A DNA stretch of 64,000 nucleotides. Source: Branchiostoma floridae. Taxonomy: Eukaryota > Chordata > Leptocardii > Amphioxiformes > Branchiostomatidae. Positions 39,030 to 50,929 of the stretch are shown piece after piece. A model generated the notes under the pieces. It was not told the origin of the DNA. It saw only the letters and a list, made by a program, of their open reading frames with translations, and did no database searches. The stretch lies in NCBI RefSeq assembly GCF_000003815.2, contig NC_049980.1:3806497-3870496 (forward strand). The letters run 5' to 3'. Positions within the stretch are counted from its first letter, which is position 1. Each line of letters opens with the position of its first letter. Made by a program: the position numbers and the translations under genes.

Positions 39030-40560
39030 CAGATGTTAATGCGATCAATCACATGTAAGTCCAATGTATGTCTACCACACACATGTGATGACACCTTCAA
39101 TATACTTTTATCATGTCATGACTCCATATCTATCCACCTAGGTCAATACAATTATCACGCCATGCAACAAAGAAACGGTACCATTCATAAATAACGTTTG
39201 ACAAATATTATGTCGATAATAGCATAGAAGTTCTCAATCTGATGTATGTTATAGTTCCCTTTATTCCCGCAGATTGCACTCAGTGTAGTTCATAGTATTG
39301 TAGTAACTGGAATTGTTGTGATATAACGTATATATTAGACTGTACATTTTGTTGTCTATACATTTCCCTACATTGTCACTGATACAACTATTGCACAATG
39401 AACCATCGTCCTAGTTTGTATTTTTGGGGCGTTACCCTAGTATTATATATATTAAGCTAAAACCATGTGTATTTTGTGTATCTTTAATAGAAATGCCACT
39501 AACCTTAGCTTAGTGTACCAACAAAACTTGTCAATCAAAATACAGGAAATAGTCTTTCAGAGGGTCTAGATTAGACACGTGCTTGCCTCCGGGCCCTCCT
39601 AGTAGGGGGTTTGATTATACAACATTTCCGCCCCAACTAAAAATTGGTGCCGCCGCCTCTGCACCTATAGACTGTATTGCAGGTTCCTTTTTTAATCTCC
39701 TTGGTGTCACTATCTCGTTGTCCCAGGTTTCATTAGCCTCACAGAATCCCACACCTGGATGTTCGGTGGGTCGATTTAGTCAAGCAAAAGTAATAGGCTA
39801 AAAGTTGGCAAAATATGAAGTGCTATTTGTGTGATGAAGACTAGTATCTGATAGAATTATTTCCAGATCGGTGATATCGACTGTGTTGCCGTCGCCATTA
39901 TTATGTTACCTTCACAGAAGGGAACATATCTGTTTTTGCTTTGTTTCTTCTTCTCCGCACAAATAAAGTCAACGACCTGGACCAGACGGCTGTCACCATG
40001 GTAACCGGTAAAGTAGCAGACACCATGTGGTGTCCGGTTACATAATGTAGCAAATGTCAGATCTACAGGGGCTTGGGTCACTACATTTAGAAACGTGTTC
40101 AAATAAGAATGAACAAAACAGTTGCCAGTGTTAGACTACAACATGTGAAGGTAACATTCTGTATTTGCTTGCAAAAATTACCTTTCTAGTTTTGATTCCT
40201 TTCGCTTAAATCTAAAAGTCGTTTTTCAGCATTCCAGAAATTCCAGAATACATATCTTTCTTAGTATCAGCAAGATGTAAACTAAGTAAGTACTCAACTC
40301 GGCACAAAAAAGTTTGGAATATCAACTTCGATTGATCATATTTCCGTTGTTTCTGCATCAATTTCATTGTATTACATATCAATAGAAAGCTTGTTTGCTT
40401 CTCTAGAGCTCTGCTTTATTTGGTCAATAGTTTGCCAAAGTGTAAGGAAGCAACAGACACTCACATATCAAGCTCACACACACAACAACAACCTGATCTG
40501 ATGCTCCTTGAGAAGTAATTTGAGAAAAAGTGAGCCAGCAACTATTCGCCTAGATGAGGG
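39030..40560. other. Gene-free interior of the 6-kb transposon
   Basis: AT-rich sequence, partly the probable LINE tail, with no ORF showing domain content. Confidence 0.4.
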
Positions 40561-40576
40561 TCTGCATGGGGGGATC

Positions 40577-40810
40577 TTGGTAACGATTAACGGTGAATTC
40601 AGGAGGCCCGGTAACGCTTAACGGTAAATTCAGGAGGCCCGGTAACGCTTAACGGTAAATTCAGAAGGAGTTTAATACAACGCATAACACTTACGTAACA
40701 CTGACGTGCATTCCTATCCATACAGCGCTAGAGTAGTTGGGGTGAAAATGGGTGAAAATATCCGACTATTGACATTGTGAGAAAATATCCGACTATTGAC
40801 ATTGTGAGAA
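40577..40810. repeat. Two small tandem repeats (31-bp x3, 29-bp x2)
   Basis: 'ggtaacgcttaacggtaaat...caggaggccc' occurs three times (40577-40670); 'gaaaatatccgactattgac' with 'attgtgag' occurs twice (40750-40808). Confidence 0.85.
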
Positions 40811-40969
40811 GCAAAAGGTACCCGGAACCTGGAGGAATGACAGGGACAATGTCCATGACAGGCAGATCTAGAGTTCCCGGCCCGCCACAGAGACGGCGGC
40901 AGCAAATTTCTCATGGAGGGATTGAACTATTGTTTCAGCACATGGAGCGCCGGAGGCGCGATGCATCCT

Positions 40970-41650
40970 AGGGGGGTCCGGGGGTATGCTCCCCCGGGAA
41001 AATTTCAAAATCAAGACCCTCTTAAATGCTATTTCCTGCATTTTTCGGCAAATTTTGCCGACCGACTAAGCTAGGTTGATTTTGACATTTTCATCTAATT
41101 ACACATGGTTATAGCAAGGAGCTTTTACCTGATAAAAGCTCCTTGGTTATAGCTTTTGGCCTCCACCCCAAGAGCCCCCGACATATTTTACCATTTCGAT
41201 TCGAGCTCGGAAGGCACGAGACGTTGTAATATAAGTCCGGAGAAATTTTAAAATCTGGACCGTCTGAAACGCCATTTACTGCCTTTTGAAGGACAGATTT
41301 TGCTGTAAGACGAAGCTAAATCAGATATAACATTTTCTTAGAGAGAAAAGTTTCTTTGTGCCGGAAAACTCACGCCCCTAACATATTTTCGCAATGTCGT
41401 CGTAAGTGCCAAAGGCGCAAGCCTTCGCAAGGGAGAAACCTCATTTTCTGCATTCTAGGAGTACTTTTTGCCCGAAACTAAGCTTGACACTGAAATCTGT
41501 ATGAGTGGTAAAGTTTTTGAGGGCAACGCTTCCGCAACATATTTTACCCTGTTCAGAGCCGAGGGCCGGGAGGCTCGGAGAAATTTTGAAATATGGACCA
41601 TTTGAGACGCCATTTCCTGCATTCTCAGGGGTTCTATCTGGAATTAGACT
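40970..41650. repeat. Degenerate tandem repeat, ~250-330-bp spacing
   Basis: The block 'aaaatttt.aaatc.ggacc..ctgaaacgccatttcctgca' recurs near 41000, 41245 and 41580, with intervening 'aagctagg/aagcta' blocks. Probably remains of an old element. Confidence 0.6.
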
Positions 41651-42066
41651 TATTAGAATTAGAATTGTTTTCTTCATGTCTGTTTGGCTGGCGGACACGA
41701 AGTCAACTATACAGAATGTAAAACCCAACAAGAAGGCCCAGAAATACGTCAAAAACCGCAAAAACCTCTGATTGGGGAGAAATAGTAGCGCTGTAAGTAG
41801 CGATTCACATGTAGATTTTGGGGCCCGGAAGGAGGGTAAGGTATATATACATTTGTAGCTCAGCGGTGAAAGGGATCCCATAAGCAAATGGCTCTATGTT
41901 TATATGAGCTCTTACTGGCAATGTATTTAATGACATTAAAGAGATGAAATATATATATATATATTTTTTTAAATTGAAGGCTTAGATATCAAAGAGATTA
42001 TTTCAGGTTAATACTTTTCTGCTTTATTTGAGCAATAGTTTGCCCAAATTAAGAGAAACAGCAGAC

Positions 42067-43377
42067 AACACACACAAAGCTCGCACATGTACAGCAACCT
42101 GATGCCGCCAGATAAGTTGATACAAAGTGAGTCAGCAACGATTCTCTTAGATTAGTGAAAGCAAGGAGGTTATATAACCTCCTTGCTGAAAGCAATATTT
42201 CCTTGGCGTGATAAGAGACATTACAGGTAAGTAATGTTCTTCCAACCACCGCCAACTGACAGGTCTAGACATGTTAGTGTACTCTCCAAGCAAAGGTGTT
42301 TTCGGCAGTTTTTGACGTGTTCAGTTGGGTCTCTTTGCTGGGCTTTCTATTGTGTATTGTTTTCTTCATGTCTGTTTGGCCGGCGAACATGAAGGCTCCT
42401 GTACAAAATTGAAAGCCCCACAAAAAGGCCTAAAACACATGAAAAACAGCCGAAGCGCAACCTCTGCTTGGAGAGATACAGTATAATACACATAGTGTAA
42501 TACACATCTATGTAGAATTTTTGCCCTGTAGGAGTGTAAGGTAAATATAGCTTAGTTCACGGTGATATGTACTCCCCACGCAAAAGGACTGGTTTTAACG
42601 TTGTTTTTTTATTTTATTTTGCTATGTCGCCAAACCAAGTGTTTAAAGAGGAAGTTTAAACAAAAAAGAAGGCCCGACGTCAAAACCAGTCGGAAGCTCC
42701 TTGCAGAGGTTTGGGAGCAAAATTGCGGCCTTGTTATGTGCCACGTCTTTCGTCCGCCCTCCCCAACAAGGGCGGGACAAGAAAGAGGCATATGATAAAG
42801 TCTCAAATTTTTCCCAACTGCTCGGAGCCGAATCTCTGTTTGGGGCGTAAGGGCAGGCAATATGCCTAACTAGTCGATCCATGGTGGGTTTGATAACAAA
42901 TACACATCTGTGTTTGGTTGGTGTGAATGAAAGGTGTAAAAGGCCCCTCCCCCTGGAGTTAATCCTCGATGTAGTTTTTCAAAACCGACGTCGGTTTTCA
43001 AAGCGATGTAGTTTTTCAAAACCGACGTCGGTTTTCAAAGCGATGTTGTTTTTTAGAATCGACGTCGGTTTTCAAAGCGATGTGGTTTTTCAAAACCGAC
43101 GTCGGTGTTCAAAGCGATGTGGTTTTTGAGAACCGACGTCAGTTTTCGAAAGCGACGTGTATTTTCAAAACCGACGTCGGATTTCGAAAGAGCTTCGACG
43201 TCGGGTTTCGACGTCGGGTTTCAAAAAAGCGATGTCGGTTTTCAAACAGCGACGTTGCAACGTAAAATAACGAGCGAGAGGTGACCGTGACATCGGATAC
43301 CTAAAACGTCGACCGACGCGCAACCGGGCTATCGGCCTCAAAATACAACGCTCGGAACCGCAAACTACACAATTACC
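42067..43377 (-). repeat. Right inverted-repeat arm of the 6-kb transposon
   Basis: Inverted copy of 37290-38575; differs mainly by a ~31-bp palindromic insertion at about 42163-42194. Confidence 0.92.
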
Positions 43378-43484
43378 AAAAATCGCAAGATTATCGTGAG
43401 AACACCAGACGTCTTACTCACGAAAATGTCATTTAGAGCTCGTGGCCTAGTCTTCCGATCGATTTTCGCCTAATGTGGTATAAT

Positions 43485-43640
43485 AATTTATTGCACAACA
43501 ATTGTACAATGTACACAGTATGGCTTATATGTGACATGGACGGTTTTCAGGTGAAAAATACGTGCAACCCTCTGTCGATCTTAAATATGGCCGATCTTCC
43601 ATCGATACGCCCGAAGATCGTGGATAATGTGACAGGGGTA
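43485..43640. repeat. Dispersed repeat, copy 2
   Basis: Second copy of the repeat at 8154-8300 (shared 'tttattgcacaacaattgta', 'cggttttcaggtgaaaaata'). Confidence 0.65.
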
Positions 43641-43645
43641 TTAGG

Positions 43646-43786
43646 ACGGCGCTCTCACCGCGCTCTCTCTGCGACCTAAAATTTGTCTTCTCAGTCACAC
43701 TTTTACGTTTTGTATGATGTACCCAGTGTAAAACCAAAGGTTACACATATCTTATTTAGGTCGCAGTGAGAGCGCCGTCTAGTGGA
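43646..43786. mobile_element. Short foldback MITE, 'gacggcgctctc' family, copy 2
   Basis: Ends gacggcgctctcaccgcgct / gtgagagcgccgtc with TAG on both sides, as at 7888-8078. Confidence 0.7.
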
Positions 43787-44126
43787 AAGGGGGCCTTCAA
43801 AAGTGTTAGTGTTGTCCGTTTTCTCTGCTTGTTCGGCAAATAAGTCATTCTACACCGTAGGGCCCTGGAACTGCAGACTTCCTCTGAAGGACTGAACCCG
43901 AGCCTTTGGTACTGTCAACATGTGCGGATCCCATCTCGACAGATCACAAAGTGGAAGGTGGAGTGTCATAAAACATTGACAACGCCACCTGTCGACATCT
44001 ATTGGACTGTCAAGGTAGGTCACGACGGTTGCAACGCCCCATGTTGAGTTGTCATGTAGTTCTTCTTTTCTTCAGAAGCAATTTATCACAGGCGATGTTT
44101 GTCGGATATTTCTTTTCCGGCATATA

Positions 44127-44638
44127 TAAGGCCACAGCAAGTAAATTTTATGGATGAAATCAGCGCGCTCGTTATTTTTCGCCTGATTTCTTAAAAAAAA
44201 CAATAATTTTTTTCTTCTTTGGCGATGGTCCACTAGTACCAAAATCGGAAAATATGCTGTGTTGTAGCCTAATAATTGCACTTGTATTAGTGACACTAGC
44301 GAGGTAACCATGACTGTAGGTGTAGAAGTGAAACTAGTTGGATAGTTGGAAAAGTGGCATCACTATGGAAGTCATGAGTGTAGTCGCCAACTTGGTAAGT
44401 GATACCAGTCTACCACACTAGTGTCTATTTTACACTAGTTTACTTCTTGAATACAGAAATCAGTGAAATGTGTTGTCTGTGCTACCCAGCTGTTTTGCCA
44501 CTTCAATTCTTGTTACAACGTTTATGGTGTCCATTATGCAACATTAGCCATCTTGTTTTTTTTCATCCATTTTTTTATCTCATTATTTTTGCAGTCTTCA
44601 GAGGATGTCATCCATAAAATGTACTTGCTGTGGCCTAA
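44127..44638. mobile_element. MITE, 'taaggccac' family, copy 2
   Basis: Termini taaggccacagcaagtaaat / acttgctgtggccta; best preserved of the three copies. Confidence 0.75.
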
Positions 44639-44814
44639 CTATCTATTACAGAAAGACGGGACATCACCCTTATATACGAGAACAGGCTCTTATGCAGATG
44701 CGTTCGCTGACACATTTACGTTGTATTGTTAGCTGAATTTCTACATGTTAGCAAACTTAGGATTATGGTTAGGTTGAAGGACAGGGTTACTTACTTACTA
44801 CTGGGGGTATTTGC

Positions 44815-45150
44815 ATTTTGCATCTTTCTACTCGGCACTATGCAAGCTTTCGAATGATATCAAGTTTGTTGGACGGTGACTTGAACCCTAAGCTTGAATC
44901 GCAACACAACGGTAACACTGCAACCCACTCCTGGCCTTCGGTTAAGGCTAGCGGTTAGGACAAGAGCGCATACGGTCAAGAATATCTCCCGAACAAAACA
45001 TCCGATTGAAACGCGGTTTGCATCTTTCTACTCGGCAATATGCAAGCTTTCGAATGATATCAAGTTTGTTGGACCGCAACTTGAACCCTAAGCTTGAATC
45101 GCAGAACAAAGGTACCACTGCACCCTACTCCTGGCCTTCGGTTATTGTAC
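44815..45150. repeat. Direct tandem repeat, ~201-bp period
   Basis: 'gcatctttctactcggca' followed by 'atgcaagctttcgaatgata', 'cttgaaccctaagcttgaat' and 'ctcctggccttcggtta' occurs at 44819 and again at 45020. Open frames in it are repeat shadows. Confidence 0.85.
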
Positions 45151-46200
45151 GCAGAGTGCACTCAGTGCGCAACTCTGGAAATAACCCTTCACCCCGGTTC
45201 TCAGCGCTGTGAAGAAGCCATAGATTTAGTTGGCTTAAGCACCTCATTTAAACAAAAACTGTATATAGAATTCACAGCTGTCTTTTAATTTGTTTTTGTT
45301 GTTGCTGTGTTTCATTCCCCAGAATGGCAAGGTCATGTTTTAGGCGTCTGTCTAGCTGATTCTGAAAAGCATAACTGGGGAAGCCTTTGATGGATCCTGA
45401 TGATATTTGGTAGGTGGGTATGAGTCGGGAAAACGAAGGTCAAGTTCGATAATGGGTTCCCCAGCAGTGTGTTAATTTACTGTACGCAGCGGAACTTCCA
45501 TATTTCATATCTTGGTTCTGGACATGCTGTGTTCGTGATTTTTCACTTGTAGATAGTCCTTGGGCCATTGAGTAAGTGTTGTGCGTTTGGGCCTCTACCG
45601 GCTATTTTTAACTGCAGACATGGGTTTCCTTTCAAACCTTGGACGAGAATAACTCGAGAACGTGTTGACAGATCGCCATGACGATTTGTATTTAGATGGC
45701 GTAAGTGAAAACTTACATGATGAAATACTAACTATGCAAATCAATAGCTAATTTGAATAATTAATTTATTTGATTTAGAATCAATGAGGAAAGTTTATAA
45801 ACCCATTGCATTCCATGCATAATAGGGATTGAAACGTTGTCATATATATAGCCGAGAAGGAGAGAAATGCAAATACAAATGAGAATATAAGAACGTGAAG
45901 ACGGATCTGCATATTTTTTGGTATGTGGAAAGCCTAAGTCAAGACTTAGACGGTACTACTAATAAAAAAACAGCTAATTTGCATATTCAATTAGAATATT
46001 CTATCACAGCAGCTTCTAGAATGCATCTCTTGTCTAGGACATGATATGGTCTTGACATTTGGGTAGTAATTGATACAATATCCATCGATCAATGATTTTT
46101 GAAAACACGTAATACACGTCCCTCTGAATTTCCGATGTCTGCTCACGTTGATCATGGAATGACTTTCTCTTGTGAGATCACGAGGTCAGGGACTTGTGTG
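45150..46200. other. Gene-free stretch with an old dispersed repeat
   Basis: Includes a copy of a repeat with 'gaataactcgag' and 'taatttgaataattaatt'-like blocks, also seen at 51050-51200 and 51350-51480. No gene supported. Confidence 0.4.
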
Positions 46201-46209
46201 ATCTTCTCC

Positions 46210-46272
46210 ACACACACACAAACACAGACACACACAAACAAATACAAACACACACACACACACACACATACA

Positions 46273-46326
<54 letters not shown>
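46210..46326. repeat. (CA)n microsatellite
   Basis: CA-rich, with about 60 bp of pure repeat at its right end. Confidence 0.95.
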
Positions 46327-46327
<1 letters not shown>

Positions 46328-47423
46328 CACCTGTAATTCAAAAGCACCTCGCCAGGGTCTGTCTCTTTGTTGACATTGTCAGCAGACAACGAGAAGTTAA
46401 CAAGTCACCCAGTAACGATGAAAAATGAACAACAAAAACTTACCTGCGAGGACTCCTATGACAGATTAGCCCTCTGCTGTTGAACCTTCTCAGTGGTGGA
46501 AGCACTGCAACAGGTTGATCTTCTTCTCCATGAATGTAAGTGTCGCTTACGTTATCTACGAGCTAATGAAGTGGGAGGGGGTAGCTCGACTGCGTCCTAA
46601 TTGTCATGTTTTGACCACAAAATAAGACAATATGCCGCAGTTTTGTTTCCAATGTTGACACAAGATTATGCATCAGAAACATGGTTTAAAACTGACTTCA
46701 TATGGCAATTCAGAAACTATTTTACTATCTTATTACGAAGATTAGAAAACTTGACAAAAGATTCGGAGGCTCCAAAATTATTTCCGTCGCTTGCGAGCGC
46801 CACCTAGCGATTCGAGCAGAAGTGTGTTCTTGGCCACGTCAAAATATTAAAGTTGCTTGATGATAGCGACTTTACAAAAAATGATACAACCTTAACACGA
46901 AGATTTCATTTGCAACGTTTTATTAGATTAACAGAAAAATCTGTGTTTTGTCAGGTTTTTGTAGGGCTTTACAGAATCAGCGCAAATTAGGTTATTATTG
47001 TCCATAAGATGACATCATGCTACAGTGGAAAAAGAGCCCCTTATTCGACTCTACACGATTTCCGGATTCCTGGCAAAAATATTGCAAAAATCGTCGTTTT
47101 TTCAAATGTTTTTGACCCCAAATAATGTACAACTCGAATAAAAAATATAAAAAAAGGCTCGGATAAATCAAATCTTCATGAGAAAGTCTTAGATCAGTCA
47201 AAATTTGAAGGCTTTATGTGCTGTCACCGCTTGGGCTCGGGCACTTGAAGTGAAGTACTTTTTTTTAACAAAATATGTATTTTTTACCCCCAAAACCTGA
47301 TAACCTAAAACAATTATGTCGTTATCATAATGTAGTCAACGAACTCAATAAAGCTGTGTCACATGCTGTTACTAACCAGAGTGTGCTATCACCTGTCGTG
47401 AGTTGATATATACACATTTATAG
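46327..47423. other. Gene-free stretch
   Basis: No supported gene or repeat structure identified. Confidence 0.35.
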
Positions 47424-47789
47424 TAAGGACACAGCAAGTAAATTTTATGGATGACATCCTCTGCAGACTGCAAAAATAGTGAGACAGGGCGAAAAAAAAC
47501 AAGATGGCTAAAAAAACAAGATGGCTAAATTTTCCAAATATACGCAATAAACGTAAAAAAAGAAGTGAAACGACAAAACATGGTATCACAGCCTACAAGG
47601 CATTTACTTCTGTATTCAAGTGTAGTAAATGTGACACAGTAGTGTGGTACACTGGTATAATTTACCAACATATTGGTGCCAATTTTAAAACTATCTAAAT
47701 TTTTAGTTTCACTTCTATAACTACAGTCATCAGTCGAAAATTAATGCGCGCGCTGATGTCATCCATAAAATTTACTTGCTGTAGCCTAA
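47424..47789. mobile_element. MITE, 'taaggccac' family, copy 3
   Basis: Termini taaggacacagcaagtaaat / acttgctgtagccta with internal deletions relative to copies 1 and 2. Confidence 0.7.
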
Positions 47790-48618
47790 CCCCAAGTGGA
47801 CAAAGAGAAAGAAAAAAAGCAACAGATGATAAAAACCCGGTCGCTACCATGCATTTAAGCTTCTTGTTTTATTTGCTGTGCTGCGTCGTCGGAAAACAAT
47901 TTAAATTTGAAACCTTTCTTTCGGAAGCCATACTAGTTACGGACAAAATGAGATGGAAGAAAAAAAATAATCCAAACCAACATGACCTATCTGTCCTACC
48001 TTCACAGACGATAACGAACAATGCCGTAATATTATATAAAAGAGTACTCTAACGTTTTGAGGACCATAATAGGAGAAACTACTAAACGTTTTTGAGTTGC
48101 TCTATACCGAGGCTACAGTGTCACAATTTGAATAAACATACAACAAGCATTTGATACTATGACTGCTTTATTCCTGCCCAGATGCTAACATGAGTCATCA
48201 AACATACGTTCTCGTTGTTTCCAATCCCCATCTTGCAACACAAGTAGCATTGAGTATCGATCGGTTCACGCCGATGACGTCACATTATACAATCATATTG
48301 ACTCAGACATATATAGATATGTGGACATATAGATAGGTGGACAAATTAACCTAGAACGACATTAAAGACTTTGTCTGAAATAAGTCATAGTACCTTTTAC
48401 CAGTCTCATATCTGCTTGAAGAGTACATCCACCGTCCCACCTGTCGATATATATACTAGCATGTTGATCTACAGCACTATCTTTAACCACCATACACTGT
48501 AATGTCATATCAATTTAGCCCTCAAGGCTGCGACTGAGCGGTATACTACTGTTCTTGATAGAACTATTACCTTACGTCATTGGTACTATGGTTGTATTGA
48601 ACAAAGTCAAAGAAATTT

Positions 48619-48624
48619 TATTAT
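48619..48624 (-). terminator. Putative polyadenylation signal of the SAM/hairpin gene
   Basis: TTTATT on plus is AATAAA on minus, about 120 bp downstream of the stop at 48741-48743. Confidence 0.4.
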
Positions 48625-48740
48625 AGAACGACGTACATCTCAAAGCTATGTTTAAAGGCAAACGAAACCATTCAATAAGCAGAAAATTAACACAACTTCC
48701 TGGAGGGACATGAAAGGGACATTACAGTCGCGGTTTCTGT

Positions 48741-48902
48741 TCACCCCACGGTCAGAGATGCCCCCATGCTCTGTGCGAGCTCTGCCACACCGCCGCTACC
48801 TCCCTTGGCGGTCCCCATCATCTTCACGGTGCGGGTGATCAGGTCGTACAGCGGTGCCAGAGGAGACACCGACGGGCCTCCAGGTGCAGCAAGCACAACA
48901 GC
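48741..48902 (-). CDS. SAM/hydrophobic-hairpin protein, exon 5 (last)
   Basis: Begins in phase 0 after a CCCAG acceptor and encodes 53 residues plus a TGA stop (48741-48743): a Pro/Ser-rich start (APGGPSVSPLAPLYDLITRT) and a Gly/Ala-rich end (KGGSGGVAELAQS). With the other four exons the total is 1,311 nt, exactly 437 codons including the stop, which is strong support for the model. Confidence 0.8.
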   Translation of the reverse strand, partial: AVVLAAPGGPSVSPLAPLYDLITRTVKMMGTAKGGSGGVAELAQSMGASLTVG

Positions 48903-49247
48903 CTGGGTGAAATTGGAACGAAAGATATTATGTCACATGTTGTGGACAATGGGCTGAACTTACCAAATCCAAGAATGTCACCAAATAAATGTATCTTTGT
49001 GAAAGGTGGTATGCTAAGGATTCAGGATATCTAAACAGGCACAGGTTTGCATACATCCCATACTAGAGTCTAAAATTTACTTGGAGATGTAAATGGATGT
49101 GTATATGCATACATGTGTGTGTGTGGGTGTGTGGGTGTGTGTGCATGCGCATGTGCGTAATATATCATACATGCAAACGTTAATACAATACACAGCATTC
49201 AAAGATTCCTACAATAGAGGAGCTGTGAGTCCAATGACAATACTTAC

Positions 49248-49570
49248 CGAGTCGTCCATCAGGGACAATTGACGGAGGTTCCCCTGCACGCGCTGTGCTT
49301 CCTTCTTGAACTGGACCACGTTAGCCTGGAGGACCGCAGCATCTTCCAACACAACCTGGACGCCGTCAAGCACGTCCTGCACCGGGCGGCGATGGCTGGG
49401 GTTGAGACCGTCAGCGGTCCTCTCCATCTTCGAGTTGTCGATGTAGTGCACGATCTTCTCCGCCTGGGTCTCGATATCCCGCCAAGCCGCTCTCTGCTTC
49501 CCTGCCTCAGCGTTCATGGCGTCTAACTGCCCATGCAAATCATCAAGGGCTTGGCGAACCTTCTCCATTT
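49248..49570 (-). CDS. SAM/hydrophobic-hairpin protein, exon 4 (coiled coil)
   Basis: Acceptor TTTCAG, donor GTAAGT; encodes residues about 275-382. Heptad-like helix (MEKVRQALDDLHGQLDAMNA, then KQRAAWRDIETQAEKIVHYI) and a second helical stretch (VLEDAAVLQANVVQFKKEAQ). Follows the hydrophobic hairpin, so the two coils could pack as an antiparallel bundle. Confidence 0.82.
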
Positions 49571-49587
49571 CTGAAATCTAAGGTTGG

Positions 49588-49602
49588 GGGGGGGGGGGGG
49601 GG
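49588..49602. repeat. Poly-G run
   Basis: About 15 G in the intron just upstream (minus strand) of exon 4; a potential assembly error point but outside coding sequence. Confidence 0.9.
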
Positions 49603-49794
49603 TGAACATTCCATCACCAAAATAGTTTTTTAAAACTTAAGTCTACGTTTCATTAGCTCACATTTACAACATTATCTTCTATAGACTGTATTGAACGGCA
49701 TATATGTTAATTTCTTCAGGCCTGGTTGTGTCTTAGAATCGATCCCTTTCCCCAGAATATGGGTGCAAATGCAAAAACATATTATAGTACTTGC

Positions 49795-50175
49795 CTTTCA
49801 TTTCTTTACCAATATCCCAAGCTGTTGCAGCAGCCCCTGCACCGAAAACGGCCGCCCCGCCTATCATGACCGCTGAAGAGACAGATACAACAGCTCCTGG
49901 TGTCTGAAAGAACGCCAGACCCACACCGACAGCTCCAACGATGCAGCTAGCGAGGCACGCTATTGCCGCACCACCAACAATCATGTACATCACTGACATG
50001 ATGTCCTTCTTGCCCTTTTGGTCGCCAAGCAAGGTGAGGATGTCCTCCTGAGTTTTGTTGATCTCTGAGAGGAACCGGTTGAACTTGCGCGTTATCTCCT
50101 GGCAGGATTGGTGGCACTTCTCCCCCTCTTTCCTCACTTCTTGGATGCGATCCTTTACCGTCATTAGTTCAAGAC
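49795..50175 (-). CDS. SAM/hydrophobic-hairpin protein, exon 3 (coil plus membrane hairpin)
   Basis: Encodes residues about 148-275. A charged coil (VKDRIQEVRKEGEKCHQSCQ, then RKFNRFLSEINKTQEDIL) is followed by two glycine-zipper hydrophobic segments, about 209-236 (MIVGGAAIACLASCIVGAVG...) and 242-267 (SSAVMIGGAAVFGAGAAATA), joined by a QTPG turn. Such a hairpin inside a helical bundle recalls ApoL and alpha-helical pore formers; membrane insertion is inferred, not shown. The exon ends at a GC donor (AAG|GCAAGT) and begins after an AAAG acceptor. Confidence 0.82.
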
Positions 50176-50666
50176 CTTTGAAGAATACAAAAAAATATAC
50201 ATTATAGTCTGTTTTTGTCGCTGTGGGTTTCAATATATTGTAAAATATACAGTGATAAGGCTTGGAACAATATTGTTCTTCTACTAGTAAGACCATGCTG
50301 GTTCGATTTTTTGGATGGGATTCGCGGGACTCAATTCTTATCCTTTTCCACAAAAGAAGCTCTCGACCAAACTGTAACTCAGCCACACACAACGCAGCTG
50401 CAAAATGGGCAGATACGTGTCGTAAATTGAAAAATGAATATGCGGAATACGTTGAATAGTCCCTGGAGAAGTCACATAATACATAGGTATGCTATAATTA
50501 TGCATAAATTTGATTGTAGATAATTATACACCATGATATTTCCATTATACATAATTTTACATATCCCCTTTCACCATTATTCATAGCTACGTACAACTCA
50601 TAAAGGTAAATATACATAACATGAATTAATGCAAACATAGTTACACTGTGTATCTTCACAACGTAC

Positions 50667-50908
50667 GATAGTATTGGATCCTATCTTGAATTTTGCGTTT
50701 GGCTCCTCTGGTGGGCAGCCCAACTTCTTCGATGTCAAAGCTGGTCTGAATCAGCTGATAAGCGTCTGTCAGATCCTCCTTCTCGAAGTTGGGTAGATAC
50801 TTCTCCAGCCTAAGGTCTGTCAGCATCTCACTGACGGTACCCCTCAGCACGAAGATAAGGATGTTCTCAATGCCTTCGAGATTTCTCTGTAATATCTCGA
50901 TAAAGTTC
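50667..50908 (-). CDS. SAM/hydrophobic-hairpin protein, exon 2 (SAM domain)
   Basis: Acceptor AAACAG, donor GTACGT. After a short helix (NFIEILQRNLEGIENILIFV), residues about 96-147 read as a SAM domain: LTDLRLEKYLPNFEKEDLTD, then SFDIEEVGLPTRGAKRKIQD, matching the SAM pattern 'L..L.L..Y...F......d...L......DL...Gi...G.r..i...I'. SAM domains mediate oligomerisation. Phases fit exon 1 (2) and exon 3 (1). Confidence 0.82.
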
Positions 50909-50929
50909 CTGTTTGAAACAAAAAAATTT

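Larger units (their letters stand above)
37290..43377. mobile_element. Long-inverted-repeat DNA transposon, 6,088 bp, 8-bp target duplication
   Basis: Starts GGTAATTGTGTAGTTTGCGG and ends with its complement. Flanked by AAAAATCG at 37282-37289 and 43378-43385; the single-copy empty site is visible at about 9865 (ctaaaaatcgcaag). Arms of about 1.29 kb (37290-38575; 42067-43377) are almost identical. The interior (38576-42066) holds a LINE fragment and degenerate repeats but no transposase. An 8-bp duplication suits hAT- or P-like transposases; the terminal sequence does not settle the superfamily. Confidence 0.85.

Noticed and set aside
43378-43480. Separate MITE next to the 6-kb transposon
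   Set aside because: It is the right half of the foldback repeat interrupted by that transposon, as the uninterrupted copy at 9845-9970 shows.
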